From Otis tarda (lineage: Eukaryota; Chordata; Aves; Otidiformes; Otididae), in assembly GCA_026413225.1 (NCBI GenBank), contig CM048555.1:80731785-80795784 (forward strand): 64,000 bases of DNA. The letters run 5' to 3'. Shown in pieces: positions 1 through 11,415 of the stretch. Both the position numbers and the translations under genes were made by a program. The notes under the pieces are model-generated. The model ran no database searches. It saw nothing but the letters and a program-made list of their open reading frames with translations, and was not told where the DNA came from. Within the stretch, counting starts at the first letter, position 1; each line of letters opens with the position of its first letter.

Positions 1-3000
1 AGTGTGAAGATCCTTCTGCGGACGATGGGGACTCTGTAGGCTTCATCTGGAGGGGACTTCTCATGGTGCATCATGAGGGTTCAGTATTGCTCCCTATCTA
101 CCCTTCCCCAAGCAGACAAAGGACTTGGGAGTTTACCTGGTATCCAGCTGGACATTTGACCCAGGAGCCCCAAATGTCCTGGGACTGGAAGAGGTAAAAA
201 TGTTGGAAGTCACCCCAGAACTGCAGATCCCCATGGGTCCTCCCTGAGAGAAAGACCTCGAAGAGCACAAGCTCTCCAGCGCCGCTCTGACATGCAGGAG
301 GGTTGTTCCCACATGTTGGAACAGCCACTGGGACTAACTGGACATAGGACTCCTTGGGTTAGGAATTGAGAACTACCTTCAGCAGCATTGCTGAGGCCTC
401 TCAGATGATGAACCACATGTGCGTAGGAGTGGTTCCTCTTAATTTTTCCATTGCAAGTTGGAGAGAAGCAGTGAGCGACAGTGCTAAACAGACCCCAAAT
501 TTCACCTAGCTGCTACCCAAAATTTCCTCTCCTGCACTAGGGAGGAGGAGCATCTCTTCCTACACCACGCACAGGGCTGGGGGTGAAAACCCAACACCAG
601 CCCTGTGCTGGAGGAAGGTTTCCTCTCTCACCAGAGTCATTCCCCGCAGGGTGTGTATTTGTGGAGGAGCAAGCCGTTAGCTGTAAGCACGTTAACAGGC
701 TCCTTGGAAGGAGCACAGAGGTTCTCAGTTTCCTCCTTTCTCCCAGCTGGGGAAAAGAGATGCCCTTGTGTGTAGGGCTAATGGGGGAAAACTGCTCTGT
801 TTTTTCTCCAGTGGTCTGGCTCCATGAAGGAAAAAGAAAACCAGCAACAAGAAAATAATAGGAAAAAAAAAATAGGAAAAAAAAAAGTTCCAAAAAACCA
901 ACCTCAAACCCTCTGTGTAATTCTTCATTTCAAAGCATAAGCCCATTGTTTTAATGCACAGCTCTCACTGTGATAACACCACTTCATTTCACCTATCCCA
1001 GGACAGGGAAAAGCAGCAGTCTGGATGAGCTATCTCCTCCCAGAAAAAAAAAAACAACACTAATAAAATTAATGCTAAGGAAAGAGGACTATTCTGTTGC
1101 TGCCGTCAGAGCCTGGAGGCATCGTGCATTTCCAGACCTTGACAGCAGAGAGCTGTGCTGCTGTGGTCACACAGCCACTTGCACGTCTTCGTTTTACTCG
1201 TGCAGGGAAAGCAATTGTCACAACTAATTACAGCGGTGGTCTCCAGCCATTGAAAGCACTTCTGGGAAGATCTTCCACACAAGGAAGGATGACCAGGTGT
1301 CTGGGCATCTGCTTAAGGATTCGGGAGACGGATGTTCGTGACCCAGCCACTCTGCAGCTCTCTTGGGCGACCTTGGCCAAGCCAAGTTCAGACTGCCGAT
1401 GCTGCTGAGCCGTTGAAAATCCCGTCTGTGGCCCCTCAGCATCTTACTCCCCTGTTTGTGAAACAGAGAGAGTCATCGTCTTGTCTCCCAGGGCAGAAGA
1501 TGATTGCCCATTTTCTGCCAAGAAAACTTCCCACCCGTCCTCTACCTCTCTGACAGTTTGGTGGACCTGCCCAAGGGGCATAAAGGCCAGTGGGGCCCAT
1601 GGTGGGAAAAGCAAGAAGGATGGTACCAACCTTGCACATTCAGCAGCTTTTTTTTTTCCTGAGGCTGGAAGGCAGCTATCAGTCAAAATTAACACTGCAC
1701 AAATGCCTGCAGTAAAGGTTTTTCACAATGACAGGATAGGAAAGGAGAAAAGTTAGCTGAAGAGCACAGCCTCATGTAGGGGTGAGGGCAAAGGGTGATT
1801 TTCACCTCTCTTCTTAGTCAGGGTTTGGAAATATCTGTGTTTAAACGCCTGCTCTGACACAGGACTACTTAATTAGCTTGGACCAGAGTCTTACAGACAG
1901 ATTGAGGTCTTGTAGCTTCTGTTCTGCGTCATGAGACCTATACGCTACTCCAGGGAGTGTGGAGTATTTATCCATCCATGTCACGGAGAAAGCTGGGAGC
2001 AGGTCTTGTGGAGACATGTTTCCACCAAAAATATACCCTATTCTCCTTTTCCACCATGTTCTGATGCCATGCTCTTTCTTCTGGGGCATTGCAAGGGGTC
2101 GGGCTGACCCTGGATCCACCAAGAGAAAGAAAATGGGGATTTGGCAGGGCGAGCGGTGTGAGAAGAGTTGGCTGGCTTCACTGCCGTTCTCTGCAAAGAG
2201 ATGTCCCTCACCTTCTCGCCATCACCAGACCAGTGCTGTGATGAGCGTACATCGTCCTCAGGATGCCACAAGACCTGGTTGAACCCAAGCAAAGGCTGCA
2301 GGACTGTTCTCATGGGAGTTGTGCTGTTCTGCTATGACAGGGAGGGGACAGAGACATCTCTGATGCTTTGGGCTGCATAGAAAGTCACAATAAGAAAGTT
2401 TCTCTATATTCCATTCTTCAGACTAATGCATGAGTCAATCTCTTTTTTTCCATTTTAATCTGATTTTTTTTTTCCCTTCTGAACTCAGCAGAACATGTTC
2501 CCCCCTTCGCTTCACTGCAGGATCTCAGCCCAACATTTCAAAGCTCTTTCATCTCTCTGGACAGAGCCTTAGCAAACAATATTGATGATCTAAGCTTCTC
2601 TCCAAAACGAAAGAGAAATAAGCTCCCTGGTGTTCTTGTGTACGGTGTGAAAGCGATCCCTGCAGAGAAGAGTTTGCAAATGAAAAGTGACAGGCACTTC
2701 CCACGATGGCATCACTTCCCAAATCGCCTTCGGTGGCGAGGGCAGCAGCCTCCCCTTCTGCTTCCTCTACTTATTCTGCTAGGACAGATGTGGCCCCGCA
2801 ATCTTCCCATCTCCAGGGCTGAAGGAAGCCAGCAGTATTTTGGGGTCTGAGACACAGTTTTGTGAACAGCAGATTTTCCACAGTAAAACCCAAGTCTGGC
2901 GATGCTCATCTGGCTGTCCCCTGCACAACGAGCCGGACCGCTCCCATCCGGAAAGGGGGTCACTGCTGGATGATGTCCTCCATCACCCCTGTTCCTCCCA

Positions 3001-3004
3001 TCTT
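1..3004. other. Non-coding stretch, no recognised gene or repeat
   Basis: I see no gene, tRNA or recognised transposon here. Reading frames are short, overlap on both strands and resemble no protein family I know. The only low-complexity features are A-rich runs at about 856-888 and 1045-1057 and T-rich runs near 1650 and 2466. This is presumably intergenic or intronic DNA. Confidence 0.6.
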
Positions 3005-3088
3005 AGAATCATAGAATCGCAGAATGGTTAGGGTTGGAAGGTGCCCTCAAGGGCCATCTAGTCCAACCCACCTGCAAGGAGCAGGAGT
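3005..3088 (-). mobile_element. CR1 LINE, 3' tip only (antisense)
   Basis: This is a very short 5'-truncated CR1 retrotransposon end lying antisense. On the + strand it opens with the complement of the CR1 tail (AGAATCATAGAATC at 3005-3018). The complement of the conserved CR1 3' UTR follows, with GGTTGGAAGG and then CATCTAGTCCAACCC at about 3055-3069, and after that CTGCAAGGAGCAG. Homology stops at about 3088, so only some 85 bp of the element is present. Such tiny tips are typical of CR1 target-primed reverse transcription that aborts early. The CTGCAAGGAGCAG segment places it in the subfamily that dominates this window. Confidence 0.85.
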
Positions 3089-5832
3089 GGTTGGACTTCT
3101 TCCCATAGGTCTCTTTAGTCAAACCATGTTGGGCATGGAGTGATAGACACATATCAAACATGGTAATGGCGATTTGGATGAGCAAAACCGATGGCTTAGA
3201 AGGCTCTTTCACATCTCACCATGAGGCTGAATACACATCCACCACCAAGCAGCAGAGGTTTTCCTTCTGCCATGGATGGAGGCATTCTGGGCACACAAAG
3301 AGTAGAGGCCGCAGCCACGGACCATGGAGCATCCCCCTAAGGAGCCCCATAGGTGAATCACACTCTCCCTGCAGAGTGAAACATCACTGCATCAGTCAAA
3401 ATGAAAAAAAAAAAAAAAAAATGCCCAAAGCAAATCAGCAATCAGCTTTCAGGCTGGAAACCTATGCATTTTCATAAGAAAAGCTTCTGCTTCTCCTAAT
3501 TCCTCATGATGCTATTTGCAGGCTTTTCTATGCTGTGGGAAATAAGCTGTTCCATTTTAATTGGGAGAATTGCAGCAATAACTTGTTTAAATGCATTTTG
3601 GATCCACCCAGAGTATGACCCAAAGAACAGAACAAAATTAAAAATGCAGCATTACCCCTGTCCCTCCCTTCGAATCAGAGAAAAAAAAAAATAATTTCTG
3701 ATGCACAGAGATAGGATATTATTTTTTTCCTCTCTCAAATGAAAGGTTTCAGTTTGTTGCTCTCCCTCCTTCATTTTACTTGTAGAGTAATCACTGCATT
3801 TTGCTAAATTTTGAAATGTGGCAGCACTGGAAAATGAAAAATCAAAACATTCCATGTGACATAATTATTAAAATTGAACTACTGCGACTGTTCTACAGCA
3901 GAATAATTTTAAAAAGCAACCCCCCCAAAAAAAAAAAATCCTCTAAGTCACTTTTGACAAAATGACTGGAAAATTAGTTCACTGAGAGTTTCACTCAAGC
4001 CAAATTTGCATTTTCCAGTAATTCCATGTGCTGGAGTGGCCTCTCCAGTACATATCAATACGAAGGCTTTAAGAAAGACTGTGCCCAGCTGGATGCACCC
4101 TTAATGGGTCAATTTGCCGCTCATTTTCCATTATCGTATGGTTTGGGAGACAAGCTTCTTTGTATTAACTGGGAACCCTGGAGGGACAATGGGTTTCAGC
4201 TGGTTTTATTCCCCCCACCACCCCTGAATTTTGCCTCCCGTTGTTCCAGGAAATCTTTCTGAACTCACATTGCGTGCGCTTATGTTCTCGCAGAAGCGCG
4301 TGATGGAGAGGGTTGGTGCATCAGGTCTGAGGGTCTGCAATATAACTCCACCTGGCAACCAGCCCCTTCCATGACCCACCATGTTGCAGCATCCAAGATC
4401 TTCCATGCAATCGACTCTTTCCTGTGAGGAGAGGATGAAACTGCTGTGGCCACTGAGATTTTTCCTATAAATGAGGCCAGGAAGCGCATCCAAGGCTTGA
4501 TGGACCTGGGGACAGGAGGTGAGATGCAGCCCAGAGGGAAGGAGGGTGGGGCAGAGCTGCAGACTGGGGTAGGGGTCTTCCCCTTCACCTCCACCCAGAG
4601 CAGACGGGGTGGGTGGGATGCAGTAAACGAGCTCATTTGCTGACAAGCAGGAGCCTTTGATTGCCCACATTCCTACAGAAAGATAAAGCGGATAAAGTAA
4701 TGGGTATTTACTCTTCTCTGCCTGTGTACACAACAGGATCGTGTTTCTTTTAATGGGAGCTCTATTCTAATTGCAGTCATTACCAAAGTGAGATTTTTAA
4801 GCTCAACACCATCTTTCTATTACCTCTGTGTGTGATGTGCCACATTTCTGGTCTGCTCTCTTAAATATCCTCCTCTTTGACATGATCTGAGCCACGGTCT
4901 GGATTAACTCTCCCAAAATATTTTTTTGGCGTTCCCTCTGAAGCCTCCCCAGAGCCAGATGTGTTCACAGATCCGCAGGATCCAAAAGATCCTGGTGACG
5001 TTTCATTAACGGAGCTCGTCTACCCGCGGATCCAATTTTGTCTGCTCGTCAGCGCAGTCGGCGTGTCGTGTGAACAGCATATGCCACGGCAGATGGCACG
5101 GACTCAATTCCAGCAAACGGCTCTGGAGTGAAATCACTCATCTGCTCTCCGCTGCTTTGGATAGACCAGGGGTGCTGCTGGGAGAGCGGAGAGGGGAGAA
5201 GGAACAATGATGGAAAATTAGACGAGCTCTGGGTCAGTATCTCCATCGCCTGGACCCTGCGAAGGACCCACAGCCAAGCAGCCCCTGATTTCGCTCTGCA
5301 GCATCCAGCAACAATGCCTTTTCCCCCGGTCAGCCCCAGACAGAAGGATCTTGAGGGCTCACGTAGGAGGTGGGAAGGTATTAAAACCCCAGCACTGGAC
5401 GCAACAAGTCATTGTGGACATCTCAACGGGCTTTTGTATTGCATCTTGTGACCTAGTGTGTTGCCTGCCTTACTTGCTAATCTCTGCTCCTGCCTGCCTG
5501 TGCTATGTTGTCTTCATGCTTCTTGGTGCTTGGGTTGTGCTTTCTCCTTACTCTGCCTGCATCAGCCTTCCTGCAGAATTAAAGATTCCTGTTTAAATTA
5601 AAGAGTCCAACCTGAGAGCAGATGTTTCAAGAGACATTCCAGTTTCTCTCCCTCTTCTGCCAGCTGGCTGGGTACCTTGTGGGATAGCTTGGACTGATCC
5701 TTGCTCCACACTAGAGCTTTAAATTCAAGAACAGTCCTGTACAGAGCTCGAAAACCAGTCATGTGCCCTTGACTGTTTGGCTTTCTTAGTCAGCCGGAAG
5801 GAAATTCAGGACATGGACTTTTAAAACAAACT
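3089..5832. other. Unique non-coding stretch with an A18 run and a CpG-richer patch
   Basis: No gene or transposon is recognised. There is an uninterrupted A18 run at 3404-3421 and a C6A12 junction near 3921-3938. A locally CpG-richer patch lies at about 4998-5104, with roughly a dozen CpG in about 110 bp, against a CpG-poor background. Between 5455 and 5600 the sequence is pyrimidine-rich. None of the open frames here looks like a protein; the longest, on the - strand at 4206-4733, opens only from a TTG codon. Confidence 0.5.
3404..3421. repeat. Poly(A) run, 18 bases
   Basis: Eighteen consecutive A on the + strand, flanked by ordinary sequence. There is no upstream coding similarity and no flanking duplication that would mark a processed pseudogene. 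CR1 elements do not use poly(A) tails, so this is most simply a homopolymer microsatellite. Confidence 0.9.
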
Positions 5833-6370
5833 CTGCCCTGGTGAGACCCCACCTGCAGCACTGCGTCCAGCTCTGGAGCCCCCAACATCAGAAGGACGTG
5901 GAGCTGTTGGAGAGGGTCCAGAGGAGGCCACGCAGATGCTGAGAGGGCTGGAGCACCTCTCCTGTGAGGCCAGGCTGAGAGAGCTGGGGCTGTTCAGCCT
6001 GGAGAAGAGGAGGCTCCGGGGAGACTTGAGAGCGGCTCCCAGTGCCCAAAGGGGGCTGCAGGAAAGGTGGGGAGGGACTTTTGGCAAGGGCATATAGTGT
6101 CAGGACAAGGGGTAATGGCTTTAAACTGAAAGAGAGTAGACTTGGATTAGATAGAATGAAGAAATGCCTTCTGCGAGGGTGGTGAGGCATTGGCCCAGGT
6201 TGCTCAGAGAAGCTGTGGATGCCCCATCCCTGGAAACAATCAAAGCCAGGTTGGACCGGGCTTTGAGCAACCTGATCTGGTGGAAGGTGTTCTTGCCCAG
6301 GGCAGGGGGGTTGAAATGAAGTGATCTTTAAGGTCCTTTCCAACCCAAACCATTCCATGATTCTGTGATT
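5833..6370 (+). mobile_element. CR1 LINE, 3' part with ORF2 C-terminal remnant
   Basis: This is a 5'-truncated sense CR1 of about 540 bp. It enters in the region encoding the end of ORF2 after the reverse transcriptase core: the conserved stretch around L-W-S-P-Q-H-Q-K-D is readable at about 5869-5900. It continues through the L-E-K-R-R-L-R-G-D segment (about 5998-6024) and the D-I-R-K-K type segment near 6150. The 3' end is typical, with the GGTCCTTTCCAACCCAAACC block at 6332-6351 followed by CATTCCATGATTCTGTGATT. The coding part is broken by frameshifts, so it is a dead copy. Near the 3' end it carries a GCCCAGGGCAGG stem rather than the CTCCTTGCAGG stem of most other copies here, so it belongs to a different subfamily or age class. 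Confidence 0.93.
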
Positions 6371-8275
6371 ATCAGTAAAATGAACCGGGACATTGAATTC
6401 CGTAAGTGTCCTCCTTGGGTGACTGTGTGTGGCTTGGTCAAACCACCTCCTTTGATCCAAAGTTGTTGTCTGAATAAAAATGTTTTCTGGCATATGGAAC
6501 AGGTATGTAACACCTCTTTGGTGTAGCCGTTGATGACCTGCCTCTGAGCACCTCAGAGCTTCCTCAGCCTCCATTTTTAGCAGTGCTTTTCCTCCAGTGC
6601 TGAAGAGTTAGGCTGGTTTGGGCTGCGTACCTACATATCATCATGTCAGGCTTTCTGCTTTCCCAAGTGGATGGTCTTCATTTGGAATGTAGTTTCCCTG
6701 GAAAATTTTCCCATCAATTTTGTCCATTCATCCATTTATTAAAGCGCTTGGTCACAGCTCCTGCCCAGCCCTCCCAGGTTTTCCTGCACGAGAGTCTGTG
6801 CCTGCTCTGTCCCTGACAGGCATGTGCAGTGCCGCACGAAGCAGAAACTCATCCCTGCATCCCATTTTTCGCCATGGCTGGTGTGTCTTCGTGTCACTTA
6901 ATGGGAGAGAGCGGCTCAATTCCTGAAAGCGTTATAGCTGCAATAGCCTGGCATCGGGACCTACCCCATCCTGCATATTAGTTGGGTCAATTAATTTGGG
7001 AGCGTTTCTGTCCTCCTGGTTTGAGTCTCTGTCTGTAAATCAGATCATTAACATTCTCTGCCGTCCTGGTCAAAGATTTGGATGGTGATCAGACAATAGT
7101 TTGACGCATCCAATTTACAATGCAGTTACGTTTTAATAAGTTGTGACCCTTGAGGCAGGACCTGCCACCTGTCAGCGGAGATCCAGCAGCTGACCTCATC
7201 TCACCCAGGGATGGATGCGCTGCAGCTGAGTAGGTGGCAGCGTAGTAAAACATAATCTACGGCAATTGTCCAGCTGGACCCTCGCTCTCTGACCTCAGCA
7301 AGTAGTGGCAACCAGATGCCTCAATTTCCCTTTTGCTGTAATTGAGGTCTTATTTCTGGCCTCATGAAGATGCTGTGGAGCCTTGTAAAGTCCTTTGGCT
7401 CCCCTCCCACCAGCCCGGCAGGGAAGTAAGACCCTTTGGGGGAAAGGGAAAGTCAGCAAAAGCAAAATGTTACATGCCCTCATCTCCCCCCACACTAAGC
7501 TGGGCTGAGAGCAGCTCCAAACGAGCTTCGCCCAGCTCTGACTGCCACTGAAAGACTGCCACTGGCTGTGACTATGTAAAAAAAAAAAAATAAAATAAAT
7601 CATCCATAATCCCTGATGACAAATTCCAGGGAGGGTCAAATTCCTTTACGAGGATGAGACGAGTGGTTTTATGATCACACTGCCTTATTATACCCAGCTC
7701 CCTGTAGTGTCGTATGCATTCTAAGAACCAATTTGCTATGTATCTCCCTCTCTCTGCAGCAACATTAGGAACAAAACAACTTCTAAATATCCTTGCACAG
7801 ACGTAGCTGTTGTTTTTTTCAGTAAACATTTGCCTAGTGGCATTCAGGGACCCAATTCTTGCAGAAGGGCCAAAGCATCCGAGCATCACTGAGGAGCTAA
7901 GTGGGTTTTTGTGGTCCTTTCCTGGGAATAAAGGCTGAACGGCTCATTTTCTTCGTGATAGAAAAGAGTACAGGGTCTCCTGAGTACAGTGGCTACAGCA
8001 AGGATTACATGAGGCTTTTGGCTTTTGCTTTACTTTTCTCAAGTGACTCCCATCAGCGGAAGTGAAGAGTCTCTGGCTTGAAGGGAGAGAGCCAATTACT
8101 CCTGCAAGGGGATGATCACCTGGAGAGAACCCTCCCGTGCCTTTTTCCTTTTATTTTTCATTTGGGGAGTGGTTTTTTTTTACTCAAACATGCATGGTAC
8201 ACTATCTATTCCTTGAGACAGAGGCGTTAATATCACCTGGAAGAATAACAGCGGGACTCTAGGTACTGTACTTGG
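6371..8275. other. Unique non-coding stretch, possible conserved non-coding DNA
   Basis: No gene or transposon is recognised. The part from about 6940 to 7260 is AT-rich and carries homeodomain-type TAAT/ATTA cores (for example near 6985-7000 and 7050) and E-box-like CAGCTG sites (7188 and 7222). This composition is often seen in vertebrate conserved non-coding elements, but conservation cannot be judged from one genome. An A13 run lies at 7578-7590, and a run of T lies at about 8173-8181. Confidence 0.4.
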
Positions 8276-8426
8276 TCAAACACTGGAACAGCCTTCCTAG
8301 AGAGGTGGTCAATGCCCCAAGCCTGTCAGCATTTAAGAGGCATTTGGGCAACGCCCTTGACAAGATGCTTTAACTTCTGGTCAGCCCTGAAGTGGTCATG
8401 CAGTCAGTCAGTCCCCTCCAACTGAA
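8276..8426 (+). mobile_element. CR1-like LINE 3' end, divergent subfamily
   Basis: A short sense CR1-like 3' end. The segment beginning at about 8278 has the A-C-T-G-G-A-A-C-A-G core encoding the H-W-N-R/S-L-P type motif. It is followed by the AGAGAGGTGGTCAATGCCCC block and the TGGTCAGCCCTGAAGTGGTCA block at 8378-8398, and then CCCTCCAACTGAATAT, which corresponds to the CCTTCCAACTGA end of this CR1 group. From general knowledge, this group ends in pentameric (TATTC)n-like tails rather than the ATTCTATG octamer. Here the tail runs directly into the expanded pentamer array that follows, which suggests the array was seeded by the CR1 tail. The family is clear; the exact subfamily is not. Confidence 0.7.
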
Positions 8427-8434
8427 TATAATCT

Positions 8435-8891
8435 TCGCTTCTCTTCTCTTCTCTCCGAACCTCTCCTCTCCGAACCTCTCCTCTCCAAACCTCTCCTCTC
8501 CTCTCCTCTTCTCTCCAAACCTCTCCTCTCCTCTCCTCTTCTCTCCAAACATCTCCTCTCCTCTTCTCTCCGAACCTCTCCTCTCCGAACCTCTCTGAAC
8601 CTCTCCTCTCCAAACCTCTCCTCTCCGAACCTCTCCTCTTCTCTCCTCTCCTCTCCAAACCTCTCCTCTCCGAACCTCTCCTCTTCTCTCCTCTCCTCTC
8701 CAAACCTCTCCTCTCCGAACCTCTCCTCTTCTCTCCTCTCCTCTCCAAACCTCTCCTCTCCGAACCTCTCCTCTTCTCTCCTCTTCTCTCCAAAACTCTC
8801 CTCTCCTCTCTGAACCTCTCTGAACCTCTCCGAACCTCTCCGAACCTTTCCAAACCAAACCTCTCCTCTCCTCTCCGAACCTCTCCTCTCT
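8435..8891. repeat. TCTCC-type pentanucleotide array with 45-bp higher-order period
   Basis: About 457 bp made almost entirely of pentamers (CTCTC, CTCTT, CGAAC and CAAAC variants). Between about 8611 and 8790 the variants recur in a fixed order every 45 bp (nine pentamers): CAAAC blocks start at 8611, 8656, 8701 and 8746, with a variant block (CAAAA) at 8791. This shows segmental amplification of a nine-pentamer block on top of the simple repeat. The + strand is pyrimidine-rich and the - strand purine-rich, a composition prone to triplex formation and slippage. No stop codon arises in any of the three - strand frames, so long Arg/Glu/Gly-rich frames (up to 8370-9104) are open there. These are artefacts of the repeat, not evidence of a protein. 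The array abuts the 3' end of a CR1-like element. Confidence 0.95.
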
Positions 8892-11131
8892 TTTTGATCC
8901 CCCTGTGGTTGGCGGATGTTGGGCTGCAATGACGGCGGCAGCCTCTGCATTCACTGTTAGATGCTTCAATGTCTTTATGGGTCTCAGCAGCATCCAGACA
9001 CCCTCTTGACAGCCAGATCCATGTTGTTTAAGAAGAAGATGGGTGTGGAATGATGCTTTTTTGCACAAAAACTTTCTGTTTAGGGACTTTCCGAGCCAGA
9101 TCATATTTACTGTGCTGTTTTCGTTGCTCTTGTGTGTTATTCTTCCCTGGATGTCTTCAGCCCATGGGAAGCAGCAGTGCTGAGCTGTTTAGAGACTGGA
9201 AACTGCTGTGTCAGAATATCTTTGATGTAATCCCTGACTAGGGATGCGTAGAGGGTTGTTACAACAGGCTCCAGGGGACTAAGTGGTGGAAGGTAACGAG
9301 GAGTTTTTTCCTTTCCGGGCTCTTAAGGAGAGGATAGGTCAGCTGGAGTCAAACACGCTTGTCCCAGAGCACTTCAATGGAGTGAATTCAGTTCATCTGT
9401 GAACCAGCCACAACGTCAATGCTGAGAAACGATGGGAGCACCAGCAAAAGCAAGAGCCAAGTGGAAGAGCACCGAAGTGCCTTTCATCCCAGTGACCTTT
9501 ATTTCCATCATGCAGCCCCACGTTTGGAGCTTGCCAGCTGATTTTCCTTGAAATGGGGATGAAAAAATGTATGGGGAAAGAGGATTCTTCCTCAGATCTC
9601 CTTTGCCAGGGTGAACTTCAAATAGTAAACTCTGAGCTCTTAAACCAGCCCAGAAGGATACATTTCACTTGCTTTTTGTATTCCCTGCCTTTGGCTTTAT
9701 TTATTTGTTTTATCTCCCCTTTTCCTTTCTTGTAGTGCTCTCAGTCTCCTCTTCTTTCCTTTTCACCCTTCTTTTCTAATTCATGCTTTCAAAGACATCC
9801 TTGGCAGAAAGGAGGGGGAGAGGGGAGACAACCCCATGGAAATTTCCCTTTTCTTTATTTTCAAGCTTGTTCAGAAAAGAAGCAGGGGTGAGGGAGAGAG
9901 AAAAAACACACGGTGTTAAAAACCCTGGAAATATGCTCCTGCTGCTTTCCTGAACGTCAAGGGAGCGTTATCTGGCCTTGCATGCAAGGAAGGAGAACTT
10001 GCGCCTTGTGAAGTGTAATAAGGAACACGGAGCCTAATGGAAAAATCATTTGCTTGTGGCATTTAATTAAATATGTAAATTTATGAACGGCCCTGAAATC
10101 ACCAAATTAAAAGGCAGCGCTATCGTGAATTTTGATTCGATTTCCTCCACGGGCTTTCCCGCTGTCCTCCCCCACTCCCTTTCCCTTTAATCAAAGAGGT
10201 GGCGAGCGGGGACGGCTGCGTGGCTGCCAGGCCTGTCCTCAGGGTTTCCCCAGGGATGACAGCGGCACAAGGTGTTGTCATTCCCTGCACATCAGCCACC
10301 GGTCCAAGGGGATGGCAGACGAGTGCGTGCTTTTCTGCCGCAGCAGGTCCAGTGCATGGAGCACGGGTTCTCACCGGCTGGTCCTGGACCTTGGTGGGGT
10401 GGTGCCATATCCCTGGAGATCTGATACAGCAACCGGTCCCTTACAATTTCAATGTCCACAAACCTGCCCATCCACAAACCCATCCTGCATCTGGAGGTCT
10501 GGCAGTGCCTCTTGTCCTCTGCCATTCCTGGCAGACAGCACAGTCACATCACCTCTTACCTGATGCACGACCCCCAGCACAGCCATGGAGAAGAAAACAC
10601 TCCAGTGAGGAGGCTTCCATCCTTTGCTGTGCTCCAAAATCTAGCTTGAACTTGCACCTTGGCACACAATTCACATCATTTAGTGCCACCATGGCATCAG
10701 GACTTCTGACGTGATGAACCCACAGCTTCAACCTTTTCCTACAGACTCAGAGATGTGGGACATTGGGACTTGTGCTACAGCATGCATTTCTCTAGAGGTC
10801 CATCATTGCTCAGCATGAATAGCTGGCGACCCTCCAAAAAGCCAACATCCATTTTCAGAGCTGGGATGCCCAGGGAGGCAACTTTGTCAGGCCTGGGCTA
10901 CTAAGTTGATCCTTTTGACTTGCAGGCAGAATCCGGAGCTGCCTCCACTTTCCCATGCCCAGCTCAGCTTTTGGGTCTGACACATGGGCTGCAGGGTTTA
11001 GGGTGAACAGTTCCTGCTGATCCGTTAACCCTTGTGCAGCACCAGTTGGTATAGGGCATCCAAGACTCTTTCAGCCCAAACTTCGTGACAACCTGTGTTC
11101 ATTTCTGACCTGTTACCTGCCAAGCAGCTGC
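8892..11131. other. Unique non-coding stretch, possible conserved element at 10.0-10.15 kb
   Basis: No gene or recognised transposon. The sequence from about 9990 to 10145 is AT-rich with ATTTAATTAAAT and AATTAAAAG-type homeodomain cores, unlike the GC-rich surroundings, and has the look of a vertebrate conserved non-coding element. The following 10150-10720 carries frames of up to about 170 codons on the + strand, but these open only from non-ATG codons and resemble nothing known. Confidence 0.4.
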
Positions 11132-11415
11132 ATCTTCAGCAGGGCCTGTTGTGATAGGACGAGAGGTAGAGGTTTTAAAACAGAAGGAGGTGGATTCAGA
11201 CTGGATATAAGGAAAAAAAAATTTACACTGAGAGTGGTGGAGCACTGGCCCAGGCTGCCCAGAGAGGTGGTGGATGCCCCATCCCTGGAAACATTCCAGG
11301 CCAGGTTGGCCGGGGCTCTGAGCAACCTGATCTGGTTGGAGATGTCCCTGCTCCTTGCAGGGGATGTTGGACTGGATGGGCTTTAACGGTCACTTCCAAC
11401 CCAAACCTTTCTGGT
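11132..11415 (+). mobile_element. CR1 LINE, 3' end
   Basis: A sense CR1 copy of about 285 bp. It starts inside the end of ORF2 (CTTCAGCAGGGCCTGTTGTGATAGGAC region) and runs through the conserved D-I-R-K-K-F type block at about 11195-11230. It continues through the GGTGGTGGATGCCCCATCCC block (11267-11286) and the GATGTCCCTGCTCCTTGCAGG stem (11341-11361), to CTTCCAACCCAAACC at 11393-11407. The terminal ATTCTATG repeats are lost or mutated. The reading frame is no longer intact through the A9 run near 11212-11220. Confidence 0.92.

Noticed and set aside
3404..3421. Poly(A) run as tail of a processed pseudogene
   Set aside because: No gene-like sequence upstream and no target duplication; CR1 machinery does not typically make poly(A) retrogenes in birds.
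4206..4733. 175-codon - strand frame
   Set aside because: It opens from TTG and its product has no recognisable features.
5888..6574. 228-codon - strand frame
   Set aside because: It lies antisense to the 5.8-kb CR1 and translates the complement of conserved CR1 blocks; similar antisense frames appear at the other CR1 copies.
8435..8891. CRISPR-like array
   Set aside because: The units are simple pentamers with no unique spacers, and the genome is vertebrate.
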